Notes under the pieces: generated by a model
Told to the model about the DNA's origin: nothing
The model's input: only the letters and a program-made list of their open reading frames with translations
Databases searched by the model: none
Translations under genes and position numbers: made by a program
Source: Levilactobacillus brevis
GTDB taxonomy: Bacteria; Bacillota; Bacilli; Lactobacillales; Lactobacillaceae
DNA length: 64,000 nucleotides
Reading direction: 5' to 3'
NCBI GenBank assembly: GCA_021383565.1
Contig: CP079699.1
Coordinates: 1,736,001-1,800,000 of the forward strand
Shown: positions 37,767 through 46,371 of the stretch, piece by piece
How positions within the stretch are numbered: the first letter of the stretch is position 1
Layout of the letters: the number at the start of each line of letters is the position of its first letter

Positions 37767-37802
37767 AAAAAAACACCCCAGCCGTAACGACTGAAGTGTT
37801 TC
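37767..37802 (-). terminator. Terminator of the 37808 gene
   Basis: AAACACTTCAG pairs with CTGGGGTGTTT (two wobbles), followed by a T-run on the minus strand. Confidence 0.75.
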
Positions 37803-37807
37803 TGCGT

Positions 37808-38074
37808 TTAAATCAACATTAACGTGACGCCTTCGATGGGCGTGATGCTGTCGCCAAGGTCGCCGAAGACCAGTTCCTTCTTCAGAGCCGGTTGGTCGAG
37901 TTCGGTTAAATTGGTCTTCTCAATGGTCAGATGATAACTGCCATGCCGATCCTTGCTTAAGCCATAATTCACGAATTCTTGTTCGGGGGCGTATTCCGCA
38001 AAATGGACGGCGTAATGTCCGAGCTGGTGGGAAACGACCAGACGAATCCCGTTTTCATCTCTAAAAATGTGCAA
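37808..38074 (-). CDS. Hypothetical protein, 88 aa
   Basis: I do not recognise it. The TTG start at 38074 has GGAGTGA 6 bases upstream. The product is a soluble, evenly mixed sequence (MHIFRDENGIRLVVSHQLGH, later VFGDLGDSITPIEG) that looks mostly beta. It has its own terminator and no operon partner. Confidence 0.7.
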   Translation of the reverse strand: MHIFRDENGIRLVVSHQLGHYAVHFAEYAPEQEFVNYGLSKDRHGSYHLTIEKTNLTELDQPALKKELVFGDLGDSITPIEGVTLMLI

Positions 38075-38556
38075 AATTGTTCACTCCTAAATTGATTGAA
38101 ACTATCCTGATTTCGGCACCACGACAAAAGGAAGGGCCGCGGCAACACGCCCCTCCATTATCGGCCCGTAGCCAATCACGAGTGGGAAACGTGCCGCGGC
38201 TATCGACAATCACGGCTCGTTCAACCCATGATTAACTCACGTGCGCACGGTGATGTCAGCCTTGCCAAACCACAAAGCGTTCGGCGTCACCAAGATAGTT
38301 CCTCTATGTACTTAGATTGTACCATACTTGGCCTAAAAAAATTAGGAACAGCGGATCTCACCGCAATTTTTACCAAAAATTAGGCCCTTCCCCTTGCCAG
38401 CCGCGGGGGAAACATGCTTCAATATTAGTAATAGAGTAATTAATTATTGACCGGCTGGCAATGACAACCGACGATTAGGTTGCTACCGCGGCACTTAACG
38501 GCTTACTTTAATGATTAATCGACTAGTAATTACGGGAATTTCGATGGAGGCCCACA
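38075..38556. other. Gap between hypothetical genes, no gene found
   Basis: About 480 bases. GCCGCGGC-rich symmetric sequences occur near 38135-38205. AGGTTGCTACCGCG (38477-38490) matches 12 of 14 bases of the T-box core, but no specifier stem or terminator accompanies it. The promoter of the 38557 gene must lie here. Confidence 0.3.
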
Positions 38557-39165
38557 ATGGCAAATACGAAGAACAGTCAAGCAGCAAAAATTCGGCAACA
38601 AATTATCGCTTGGTTACAGGATGAACAAACTTCAGAGGTGGTCTCCGAGGAGAAATTTCCGGGAATTCGCGGCATCCGGGCCGTCAAACTCCGGGAAATG
38701 CTGGGAAAGCTGGGCTACGTTCAATCGGTGGTGATGGGCGCGGTCTCGGCGGCGCCGTCGATTGATCCGCGGATCAAGAAGGCCGCTGTGAAGCCACGAG
38801 AAGTCTATTACTACTTCGACAACAGCGTGCCGGCACCGGCCAAGATTCAACGTCAGGAACAACGCGCCGCCGCTAGCTCGACGACCCCCACCGCTTCAGC
38901 CAAGGTCGCAACCTCTGCTGTCCACATCAAGGCCACCGACTTGCCCGGACTCTCGGGAACGCCAGCCTTCAAGGCATTGTTAGCGGCCAATGAACAGGTC
39001 ACGGCAGCCGTGGACGAGCTATTGACGGCGGCGCAAACCCAACGACCGCTAAGCGACTTAGAACTGAACTTTCTCACGGAATTCGCGACTAAGACGGCTC
39101 AACAGACCGAGGCCCTGCAGAACTTTACGGCCCAGTCTCGAATTGACCGGCTTCGTCACCTATAA
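38557..39165 (+). CDS. Hypothetical protein with possible N-terminal winged helix, 202 aa
   Basis: I do not recognise this protein. GGAGG lies 6 bases before the ATG. Residues 10-60 (KIRQQIIAWLQDEQTSEVVS, then REMLGKLGY) could form a small helical DNA-binding fold. A charged linker (about 85-120) rich in Ala/Ser/Thr follows, then an all-helical C-terminal part (about 130-202). No membrane segment is seen. It is transcribed opposite to its left neighbours. Confidence 0.7.
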   Translation: MANTKNSQAAKIRQQIIAWLQDEQTSEVVSEEKFPGIRGIRAVKLREMLGKLGYVQSVVMGAVSAAPSIDPRIKKAAVKPREVYYYFDNSVPAPAKIQRQEQRAAASSTTPTASAKVATSAVHIKATDLPGLSGTPAFKALLAANEQVTAAVDELLTAAQTQRPLSDLELNFLTEFATKTAQQTEALQNFTAQSRIDRLRHL

Positions 39166-39302
39166 GCCGAATTAATTCGTGCGTTGATTAACTTGTCGGT
39201 TAAATTGTTTGACCATTTTAACGTTTTTCGTGAAATTCGCTTGACTTTTGGGCACGTGACCTTTAATCTGTTATAAATTACTTTTATGGGGGACGATTGC
39301 TC

Positions 39303-39563
39303 ATGGCACTACACGAAGACAACCGCGTATTTTGTGAAAAAACTGAACTTTTCTCAAATTCATTCTACGGAACCATCACGAAGATCTACGAACACTCCGC
39401 ACTGGTGAAAGTTGAACCTGAACAACTCGCCAAGAAGGAAACCGATAAAATCGATTCCTTCGGTGACTTAGTCGTCATCCGCCTAAGTGAACTCCAATTG
39501 GTCGATGCCGCTGGCAAGCCAATGGACGAACCTGAAGACGAAGAACTTGAAGCAGCGGAATAG
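39303..39563 (+). CDS. DUF2187-like small protein
   Basis: An 86-residue acidic protein. GTITKIYEHSALVKVEPEQL resembles the KOW-like strand pair of DUF2187 (YkvS) proteins, continued by VVIRLSELQLV and an acidic tail. ATG 39303 has GGGGGA 9 bases upstream. Function unknown. A terminator follows at once. Confidence 0.65.
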   Translation: MALHEDNRVFCEKTELFSNSFYGTITKIYEHSALVKVEPEQLAKKETDKIDSFGDLVVIRLSELQLVDAAGKPMDEPEDEELEAAE

Positions 39564-39569
39564 GTAAAC

Positions 39570-39605
39570 TGAGTCAGCTCACAGCGTGTGGGTTGGCTTT
39601 TTATT
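39570..39605 (+). terminator. Terminator of the 39303 gene
   Basis: AGTCAGCTCACA pairs with TGTGGGTTGGCT (wobbles) followed by TTTTT. Confidence 0.7.
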
Positions 39606-39619
39606 TGCGGTTAACCACA

Positions 39620-39651
39620 AAAAGAAGATGCAAGTTGCCCTGCATCCTCTG
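39620..39651 (-). terminator. Terminator of the MarR gene
   Basis: Minus-strand AGGATGCA and TGCATCTT pair, followed by a T-run. Confidence 0.55.
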
Positions 39652-39662
39652 GATTAATCCGA

Positions 39663-40049
39663 TTAATGATCATTCACAATCTCGGTCAGTTGCTGGATTA
39701 GTTCCGGCAATTCTTCGTTGAGCACATCGCTGACGTGTTCTTCGATTCGCCGACCACGCGCCGTAATCTCAAACACGTGATAACGCCGATCGGTCGCCAA
39801 CGTTTCGTCATCAATGTAACCGTTGTTTAACAACCGGCTAATCTGAATTGAAATCATGGATTGGCCCACGTTCAGGCGCCGAGCTAATTCACTGGTGCTG
39901 ACCTTTTCCATGGCGAGTTCGTGTAGGATTCGATATTGTTCGAACGTAATTGCATCCCCGCTGCTTGGCCGTTTAATAAAGGGACGGAGCAACGAATTCA
40001 ATTGGTGAATCCGCTGAACATCCACGGCTAACTTATTGGCTTCCATCAT
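39663..40049 (-). CDS. MarR family transcriptional regulator
   Basis: A 128-residue winged-helix regulator. LTFEQYRILHELAMEK-like helix packing, the HTH VSTSELARRLNVGQSMISIQ and the wing DRRYHVFEITARGRR are typical. ATG 40049 follows GAGGAGGAAGAG. No partner efflux or stress gene is adjacent, so the target is unknown. Its own promoter region to the right (40050-40283) is the likely operator. Confidence 0.88.
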   Translation of the reverse strand: MMEANKLAVDVQRIHQLNSLLRPFIKRPSSGDAITFEQYRILHELAMEKVSTSELARRLNVGQSMISIQISRLLNNGYIDDETLATDRRYHVFEITARGRRIEEHVSDVLNEELPELIQQLTEIVNDH

Positions 40050-40283
40050 GTTACTCTTCCTCCTCGTGACCACCGACAGTCTGGTATCGTCGGTCTGTCT
40101 TTAACATAGTCATCGCGTAGTGATAACTTCGTGGGTAAAACCATAAGCCCTGAAAGTTACCTCCCCTAAACATCCTACCACAGATAACAGACTACATTAT
40201 AAACAAATCACATCTTGGCCAAATTTGCTATTAATTTCTTAATATGGAATGCTTTAAAACGTTGAAATACCCCTCTTTTCGGG

Positions 40284-41054
40284 CTAGTAGTGCTCATCCT
40301 CAAAGTTGAAGACTTCTCGCCTGCCCTGTTGCACGTTCAAGATAACTTTACGGACGTGTTCCGGACTTAGTGGATGATTGCACATGGTAAAGCACGCCGA
40401 AACCAGCCGAACACTACGCTGCAGTCGGCTCTCGTGACCATCAAAGTCATCCACTATCTGCGCGGCTCCCTCGTCAGGAGCGAAGTGTCGCCGTAAATCT
40501 TCATGCTCACGAATCAAATAGTACTTAATTCGCTGTGCTTCAGCCATCTTCTTGCGGAGTCGCACGGCACGGTCCCGAAATATCATCTCCATCCCGTTCT
40601 TCAATTGCACGCGGACCTTCTTCTCGGAGGCCGCGTTCACCCGTTCGATTGATTGAACGCCAACCCAACTGGTGTGATTCTTCCGCGCCGGTTGCTCAGT
40701 CACCAAGAGCTGCAAGTTACCGCTCACAACCGGCGTGGGCCCACTTAGATGTAGGATATCTACATTGGTGTTGTGATCATGCCACGTCTTGTCCGTGGAA
40801 GCAATTGCTAAATCGACCAATTCACGCGGGGACAGCGGGGTTCGAAAGAAACCGTCATACAGCGTCAGGACGATCGTGTCCGCCGGTCGTTTGTTCTTAA
40901 TGAACAGCAACGACTGCCAATCCACCTCGACTTCCCCTCGTGGAATGAAACGCGTCACGTCCTCTAGCTTTAAGTGTGTAAAATCAATCACACCCGTGTC
41001 TTCGATCTTCAAACGAACTGCTGGTGCGAGTCCCCTCGTCAATAAATTAACCAT
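40284..41054 (-). CDS. Possible ComK-family regulator
   Basis: A 256-residue protein not readily recognised. Residues about 98-180 align by eye with the C-terminal half of the competence factor ComK: a P-P/T-x-V strand (SGPTPVV), a Leu-rich strand, then TSWVGVQSIERV (ComK has a W-I/V-S-H element here), and VRVQLKNGMEMIF followed by LRKKMAEAQRIKYYL (ComK: NGKTMEL, then a helix). The N-terminal about 95 residues are extra. The alignment is from memory and weak. AAAGGGAA precedes the ATG. It is divergent from the HTH gene at 41383. Confidence 0.45.
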   Translation of the reverse strand: MVNLLTRGLAPAVRLKIEDTGVIDFTHLKLEDVTRFIPRGEVEVDWQSLLFIKNKRPADTIVLTLYDGFFRTPLSPRELVDLAIASTDKTWHDHNTNVDILHLSGPTPVVSGNLQLLVTEQPARKNHTSWVGVQSIERVNAASEKKVRVQLKNGMEMIFRDRAVRLRKKMAEAQRIKYYLIREHEDLRRHFAPDEGAAQIVDDFDGHESRLQRSVRLVSACFTMCNHPLSPEHVRKVILNVQQGRREVFNFEDEHY

Positions 41055-41382
41055 TTACTATTCCCTTTCTCAAGAAAATTAAGGTCTATGACAACTTACC
41101 ACGGCCTTCCTGTGGCCCAGCTATAGATTCCCACAAAAACCGAATGATAGCAAGAAATAAACATTGAAATTCAAAAATAATTTATCGGACAAAATATAAA
41201 CAGATAGCCGTCATCAAAGGTGTTTAGGGGCCATCGTTTGGTGGATGATAGACGAAATATAATTTAATTTATACGAATTAAATTCGATTTTTCTCATGAT
41301 TTTAGCGGTGAACTTTCATGAATATTTCATAGAAGTATTAGATAGTCTTGATACAATCTAGGTAAAAGTGAGGTGTGGTGAT
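41055..41382. promoter_or_regulatory. Divergent promoter region with 9-base inverted repeat
   Basis: AATTTAATT (41261-41269) and AATTAAATT (41276-41284) form a perfect inverted repeat. An extended -10 TGATACAAT near 41348 serves the rightward gene. The repeat lies between two regulator genes and is a likely shared operator. Confidence 0.45.
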
Positions 41383-41991
41383 ATGATGATGCAACGACAT
41401 TCGTTGGGCGCCGTGCTATCCAAGGCACGACTGATTTTGGCCGATGGCGCCAGCTATGAAGAGATCTTGAAAAACTTGGATATTCCCGCCTGGTATTTAG
41501 AAGAATTGGAGCATGACCATATCACACACCCCAATCCGGATTTATTGGCCCTAATCTGTCAATGCTACGGGCTTAACTATCAGCAGGTTACCACTTTACA
41601 GCGGGCTGAGGACCTCACCACGGCGTTATTTGAACTTACTATCTCCGACAACTTACGCCTAGCCGCCAATCACCATCAGGCCATGGACTGGCCAGACAGT
41701 GCCGTCTTCGCTGCCAAGCATGGCGTCGTTAAACCCGCGCCCCACACGGTGAACAGCTACGCCGATATCTTACGGTGCCTGCGCTTAGCCGACGACTATT
41801 GTCCCATTCACACGGCTAGCCTGATCTACGGCGTCTCCCCGATGGTCTATTGGCAAATGGAAGCGGCCCAGATTTCAGTCTCACCACAGATTGTGGCCGT
41901 ACTGGCGGAACAGTTGCGAGTGGACAGTCTCCAGCCGTTTCTGACGGCACCAGATTTGCCGGCGGCGGTGGAACGACGATTGCGGGGGTAG
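41383..41991 (+). CDS. Helix-turn-helix (XRE-like) protein, 202 aa
   Basis: A protein with an N-terminal HTH-like fold (about 8-60: LSKARLILADGASYEEILKN, then PAWYLEELEHDHITHPNPDL) and a second similar unit in the C-terminal half (about 130-190: SYADILRCLRLADDYCPIHT, VYWQMEAAQ). This suggests tandem XRE-like domains. The ATG at 41383 follows GTGAGGTG. No ligand domain is recognised. It is probably a regulator acting on the divergent operon. Confidence 0.65.
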   Translation: MMMQRHSLGAVLSKARLILADGASYEEILKNLDIPAWYLEELEHDHITHPNPDLLALICQCYGLNYQQVTTLQRAEDLTTALFELTISDNLRLAANHHQAMDWPDSAVFAAKHGVVKPAPHTVNSYADILRCLRLADDYCPIHTASLIYGVSPMVYWQMEAAQISVSPQIVAVLAEQLRVDSLQPFLTAPDLPAAVERRLRG

Positions 41992-42011
41992 GTGCCAGAG
42001 AGTTTTGCGGA

Positions 42012-42046
42012 TATTAAAAGGGCCGTCCAAGTTGGGCGGTCCTTTG
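42012..42046. terminator. Terminator shared by convergent 41383 and S-layer genes
   Basis: AAGGGCCGTCC pairs with GGGCGGTCCTT; the minus strand continues TTTTAAT. Confidence 0.65.
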
Positions 42047-42065
42047 TGACGCTACTTAATCAAAA

Positions 42066-43451
42066 TTACTTGTTCGTGTGGTAGTTCGTAACACCAGTCG
42101 TGCTAGTTGTCGCAGTTGTTGCTACTGGAGAATCTCCAGTTTTTTCGGAATGCGTATAGAAGGCCTTCGTAATTTGACCAAAGGTACCCGCAATTGTGCT
42201 GGACAGCTTGTATTCCGTATAGTACTTCGTCGTTGAACCAGATTTCTGGTAGTTAGGCGTATCTAACGTTGCCAAGCCGGCGTTCTTCAAGTAAGTTGCT
42301 GCATCGGCAGCCGTAAACGTTGCGTCCTCGACGCCCGTGAAACCAGCTGTAACACTTGGAAAGACAACCGTATTCTTAGTCGCCGTCACCCCAGTCGTAT
42401 AAGCTTGCAGACCCGTAGCGGCTTGGGAAAGATCCCCGTTGCCATCTGTCTTGTAGAACGTAAAGGATGAGGTCGTGCTTTGATTTTGCGTTACGATCAG
42501 ACTGATTGTATCTCCACTCTTAGCTGCAGCTAAATTAGCAACATTGGTGCTATCAGAAGCCTTATAAGCATATCCCGTTCCAGTCAAAGCAGTCTTACCC
42601 CAAGCATCCGTTGCTTGAGCCCTAGCGTCAGTGCCGACAGCCGTTCCTTTAACCGTCGAAACAGCCTTGGTGTCGTTAGCCTTCAAGTTGGCCAACGTCG
42701 TTGAGGCAACCGTCTTACCATTAAAGGTGAAGTTAACCTTCACATCAGCCTTGTCATTAAATGAGTCAGCTGCAGGCTTTGTTGCCGTAACGGCCTTCGA
42801 GTAAATCCACCCATTAACGGCTGGATTAGCGTCATCGGTCACGTAGTAGTACAGAGAACCTTCACGCGTCTTCTTAGCGGCAGACGTAATCGTCAGCGCG
42901 TCACTGGCGTAGGCCGTGGTGTCCTTAACAGACTTGCTGGCCTTGTATTGCGTGTACTTAGGTGCGTTCCACGTCACGTTAGACTTCCCTGGCTTGGCGA
43001 AGTAAACGGTCGTGTTGGCTGGCTTAGCCACGGACTTCGTAGTGGCAGCCTTTTTGAGCCCACCGGCAAAGGTACCAGACTTCTTACCGCCGTAGATGTA
43101 ACCACGGTATTTACCGTCCATGGAAACGATCTTGTAGTAAACGGAGCCCTTGTTCGTGACCTTCTGGTAGTAAGCGCGGAAATAGTCGGCGGACTTCTTG
43201 GATGAAGCCAACTTCTTCATGGTAGCGGTCGAAGCGACCTTCTTGGCACCCTTAACCGTACCCGGCTTAGAGTACAGCGCGTTCTTCCCGGTTGGTTGAA
43301 CGTTCCGCTTGGTCCCGTCGTTGGTCAACGTCTTGCTGGACACAACCTTGGCCTTGCTGGCAGCTTGGGCGGTAGTTGCGACCGTCGTCACGGCACCCAG
43401 ACTCAAGACAGCTAAACCAAGATACAATGATTTTGCTAAACTTGCTTGCAT
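42066..43451 (-). CDS. S-layer protein precursor, Levilactobacillus brevis SlpA/B type
   Basis: A 461-residue secreted protein. The signal peptide spans 1-30 (SLYLGLAVLSLGAVTTVATT, then AQA). Residues about 45-215 closely resemble the basic N-terminal wall-binding region of L. brevis S-layer proteins: NALYSKPGTVKGAKKVAS, SSKKSADYFRAYYQKV, YYKIVSMDGKYRGYIYGGK, KTREGSLYYYVT. The C-terminal half is Thr/Ala/Asn-rich and variable, as in assembly domains. AGAGGAGA is 8 bases before the ATG. It forms or contributes to the crystalline cell coat. Whether it is the major S-layer gene or a silent variant is unknown. Confidence 0.88.
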   Translation of the reverse strand: MQASLAKSLYLGLAVLSLGAVTTVATTAQAASKAKVVSSKTLTNDGTKRNVQPTGKNALYSKPGTVKGAKKVASTATMKKLASSKKSADYFRAYYQKVTNKGSVYYKIVSMDGKYRGYIYGGKKSGTFAGGLKKAATTKSVAKPANTTVYFAKPGKSNVTWNAPKYTQYKASKSVKDTTAYASDALTITSAAKKTREGSLYYYVTDDANPAVNGWIYSKAVTATKPAADSFNDKADVKVNFTFNGKTVASTTLANLKANDTKAVSTVKGTAVGTDARAQATDAWGKTALTGTGYAYKASDSTNVANLAAAKSGDTISLIVTQNQSTTSSFTFYKTDGNGDLSQAATGLQAYTTGVTATKNTVVFPSVTAGFTGVEDATFTAADAATYLKNAGLATLDTPNYQKSGSTTKYYTEYKLSSTIAGTFGQITKAFYTHSEKTGDSPVATTATTSTTGVTNYHTNK

Positions 43452-43637
43452 GTGTATGATCTCCTCTGAATTATCAGTTTATGTGTTAACGCCTTTCAGT
43501 ATAACAAACTATTTATAATTTTACTGATAATTTAGTTGGCCCACGAAACGAATTCCAATGTAGACCTTACTTAAGCATTGTATGTTGCGCGTTCGCCGCC
43601 TTTAACTCCGGGCGCAGATATCACGCCACCCGTTAAG

Positions 43638-44156
43638 CTACATCTCGTAGTGGACCAACTTTTCAAACAGCCCTTCAGCGTCCATCTCGACCTGATGACA
43701 ACGTTCTTGCATAATTTCTTGGTGACTGAGGACAAAGTTCCTGAGAACGACGGGAGACAGCAACCAGCGTAATTTAAGCTCCTGGTCGTAAGGCTGCAGG
43801 GCCATATTGGCTTCAATATCCGCCAATAGGCTTTCGTCTAAGCCCAATACAACCGCGGCTTCGGCCTGAGACAATCCTAATTTCTGCCGGGCAGTCGCAA
43901 TCTCTTCCGGTTGGAGAAAGTTGTATTTCTGCCGATAAATGGCGAAATCTGTCCGAAAATTGTAGTCAGGATCATCCACCGGCTCTAAGTATTCCTCTTC
44001 ATCATCGACATCCGCCGTGGCGGGTACCCAGTAACGGTGCGTATTGGCAATGGGTTCGCTAAAAATCGTGATCCGTTCTTCAACTTCAATGACCTTAAAA
44101 TCCACGGGTGCGCCCGTAATATCTGGGTGACTCACCTGCGCAACGACCTTAACCAT
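43638..44156 (-). CDS. Orphan MqsA/YgiT-type antitoxin-like HTH protein
   Basis: A 172-residue protein with an acidic N-terminal half without zinc cysteines and an HTH of the YgiT/MqsA pattern at about 88-140: YRQKYNFLQPEEIATARQKL, then GLSQAEAAVVLGLDESLLADI. The same architecture appears in the antitoxin at 48272-48817. No toxin gene is next to it, so it may be an orphan antitoxin or a plain regulator. AAAGGGGAG precedes the ATG. It is located between the S-layer gene and an IS-damaged gene. Confidence 0.65.
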   Translation of the reverse strand: MVKVVAQVSHPDITGAPVDFKVIEVEERITIFSEPIANTHRYWVPATADVDDEEEYLEPVDDPDYNFRTDFAIYRQKYNFLQPEEIATARQKLGLSQAEAAVVLGLDESLLADIEANMALQPYDQELKLRWLLSPVVLRNFVLSHQEIMQERCHQVEMDAEGLFEKLVHYEM

Positions 44157-44317
44157 GTAGCCGACTCCCCTTTCAAAACCTCACAGCTTCGTGCTTTCAT
44201 AAATTCAGTAATCTTCTGCAAACATCGTCTCTTTTCAACGTCTCCATTACTATACCGAATTTTGCTGATTTAGTCGTGGATGTTGGCTTACAAATAAAGT
44301 TATAGCGGCTTAGATAG

Positions 44318-44360
44318 CGTTAAACCGGACTTGCCATGAACTGACAGGTCCGGTTTAATT
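44318..44360 (-). terminator. Terminator of the FRG-domain remnant
   Basis: TTAAACCGGACC pairs with GTCCGGTTTAA, T-rich on both sides. Confidence 0.7.
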
Positions 44361-44362
44361 TA

Positions 44363-45025
44363 TTATTTATTTTTGGGCTCCGACACTTGATACCACTTTT
44401 TAACATCGTGCTGGTTAGTATCTGCATACTTTGTTTTTAAAACATCCAAATACATATAGAAGTCTGGAAACAGATCTTCAATTCGATAATAGTAAGATGT
44501 CAGTTTACCCTTAATGTCGTTCACGGCCGTCGCCAAAGCCTTAGCCTTGATTCGTGATTCATCTGGATCCACTGGCAAATTACCATCGGGAAGAGTATTA
44601 GCGGTTGACGTCGCCAACGAGCTCTTCACATACTGAAGTCGTAAGCAAACGCGTGGAATCTTATGTTTACCCGCTGAAATATCAGGTGTCAGTTTGTCAA
44701 AATTTAAAAAAGCTCCTTGTTGGGCTGAAATCCGTCGATTTTGCTCTTGTTTAATCACTTCTTGATAGAGCGAATTTTTCCCGTCTTCTCGAACAAAAAA
44801 GACATCTAATTGTGGCTCATTTCCTTGATCCGTATACCCTTCAACCATAAACAACATGGAAATAAACGGATTCGCACTAACATCAACTAGTGGTGTGCCC
44901 AGTCCGTAGTGCTGTAACTCAGCTAAGTTGGCAGCCCGCAGATCCAAATCCTGCGTGGTATAATACTGAACATTTTCTGGAAACTTCTGCGCAACTGACT
45001 TATAAGTTTGTTCCCCAATTGTCAA
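44363..45025 (-). pseudogene. FRG-domain protein, 5' end removed by IS30 insertion
   Basis: The remaining 220 residues contain the FRG-domain core LAELQHYGLGTPLVDVSANP, where intact members have PTRLLDWT, and a long C-terminal part. The reading frame runs straight out of the IS30 end at about 45027, with only a TTG at the junction. The first 60-80 residues of the domain, including the F-R-G motif, are missing. I could not find the lost 5' part beyond the IS. FRG proteins occur in toxin and defence islands. This copy is presumably inactive. Confidence 0.75.
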
Positions 45026-46101
45026 ATCAAGTGCAACACAGGACAGTAAGGCGTAAGCATAACCGGATGCATGTTCTTGAAGACCTGTGTTTTGAAGACC
45101 TGGGCGGCGCTAGCATAGCCCAGGGATTTACGTAAGCGATGGTTAAGTGCGTTTTGAATGGCTTGGATCGTTGGTAGATCAAAGTTCTTGAGAGAGATGC
45201 CCTTCGGAATGTACTCACGGATGAGACCGTTGAGATTCTCATTAGACCCTCGTTCAGAGGGCGTATAAGGATGAGCGAAGTAAACTTTGGTTCCTTGGAC
45301 CTGATCTAGCTCGGCAAATTCACTGCCATTGTCAAATGTGATTGACTGGAAGTTCTTAGGACCATAGGCCGTAATGACCCCTTGAAGTGCCTGGCGGCAA
45401 GTGTCAGCGTGGTAGTCAGGAATCTTAACGATGATTTCAAAACGACTGACACGCTCGGTTAATGTCATCAGTGCGGGCTCGCTAGCAACCCGCTTGCCCT
45501 TAACTAGGTCTCCTTCCCAGTCACCCACCAAGATGCGTTGGTCGACGATAGCTGGTCGCTCATCGATTGAGCTACCCAATATCTTCTTATTCTTTCGGGA
45601 GCGAGTTCGACGAGTGCTCTTTACTCGGCGACGAAGCTTGACTGGTAAATCAGCGTTACAGAGGTCGAGATAACCTAAATCAATGTACCGATAAACCGTG
45701 GGGGTCGATGGACACGGCTTGTCCGGATAAAGTTGATGGAATCGGTGGACGAAGCTATCGACACTATCGACTCTAATCTTGGTTTTGAGTGCTTGGACTA
45801 ACAGCTTGAAGAAGAGCCAGCAACGCTTTAGTAAACCCTTAGAATGGCATTTAAGGCGGTCTTTTTCATAGACAGCCTGTCCTGCTTCAGCAAAATATTG
45901 ATAGTATGGCAGATAGTCGGAGTTAAGCTGGCGAACCGTGCCACGCTTGATTTCGCGTGAGATAGTACTGGGATTTCGATGAAGATTACGAGCAATTTGG
46001 CGAACAGATTGGTGGTCCTTCAAGAACGCTTCAATTTGGCCACGCTCTTCGGCAGAGAGTTGTTGGTAAGTAATGGTAGTGGTATGATTTGACTGGGTCA
46101 T
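45022..46101 (-). CDS. IS30 family transposase
   Basis: A 359-residue transposase with an N-terminal HTH (LSAEERGQIEAFLKD, then SVRQIARNLHRNPSTISREI) and a C-terminal DDE core: VGDWEGDLVKG, ITFDNGSEF, and PSERGSNENLNGLIREYIPKG. The ATG 46101 follows GAAAGAGG. Full length without frameshift, so the element may be active. Confidence 0.95.
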   Translation of the reverse strand: MTQSNHTTTITYQQLSAEERGQIEAFLKDHQSVRQIARNLHRNPSTISREIKRGTVRQLNSDYLPYYQYFAEAGQAVYEKDRLKCHSKGLLKRCWLFFKLLVQALKTKIRVDSVDSFVHRFHQLYPDKPCPSTPTVYRYIDLGYLDLCNADLPVKLRRRVKSTRRTRSRKNKKILGSSIDERPAIVDQRILVGDWEGDLVKGKRVASEPALMTLTERVSRFEIIVKIPDYHADTCRQALQGVITAYGPKNFQSITFDNGSEFAELDQVQGTKVYFAHPYTPSERGSNENLNGLIREYIPKGISLKNFDLPTIQAIQNALNHRLRKSLGYASAAQVFKTQVFKNMHPVMLTPYCPVLHLI

Positions 46102-46196
46102 GGAGATACCTCTTTCTTTTTGGTTTGGTCGCTTAAAAGTATAGGTCTCCATGGCCTATTTGTTTACCCTTAATGTCTTAAGGGGTGTTGCACTTC
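45027..46196 (-). mobile_element. IS30 family insertion sequence
   Basis: The transposase gene is flanked by imperfect terminal inverted repeats sharing AAGTGCAACAC (left about 45029-45039, right about 46182-46193 in reverse). It is about 1.17 kb. The left end enters the FRG-domain gene. Target duplication cannot be settled by eye. Confidence 0.85.
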
Positions 46197-46336
46197 AATT
46201 TTAAATCGGGCTATTGTTGTCATTTAAACCCTTGATCTTTAAACATTGAAAACGCTCTGAAAGATACTCGTTAAGCCCCACATAAGCTTTTGTGTTTTGT
46301 TTAACTTTAACCCGCCATTAAGGTAAGTCAATTCAC

Positions 46337-46365
46337 TTGCTTTTCTCCCGGTGCGGGTCTACACT
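46337..46365 (+). promoter_or_regulatory. Promoter of the hairpin RNA locus
   Basis: TTGCTT (46337-46342), 17 bases, TACACT (46360-46365). A transcript would start near 46372. Confidence 0.6.
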
Positions 46366-46371
46366 GTGGTC

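Noticed and set aside
38477-38490. T-box-like core AGGTTGCTACCGCG
   Set aside because: 12 of 14 bases match, but there is no stem I with specifier, no antiterminator/terminator pair, and the downstream gene is not an amino acid gene.
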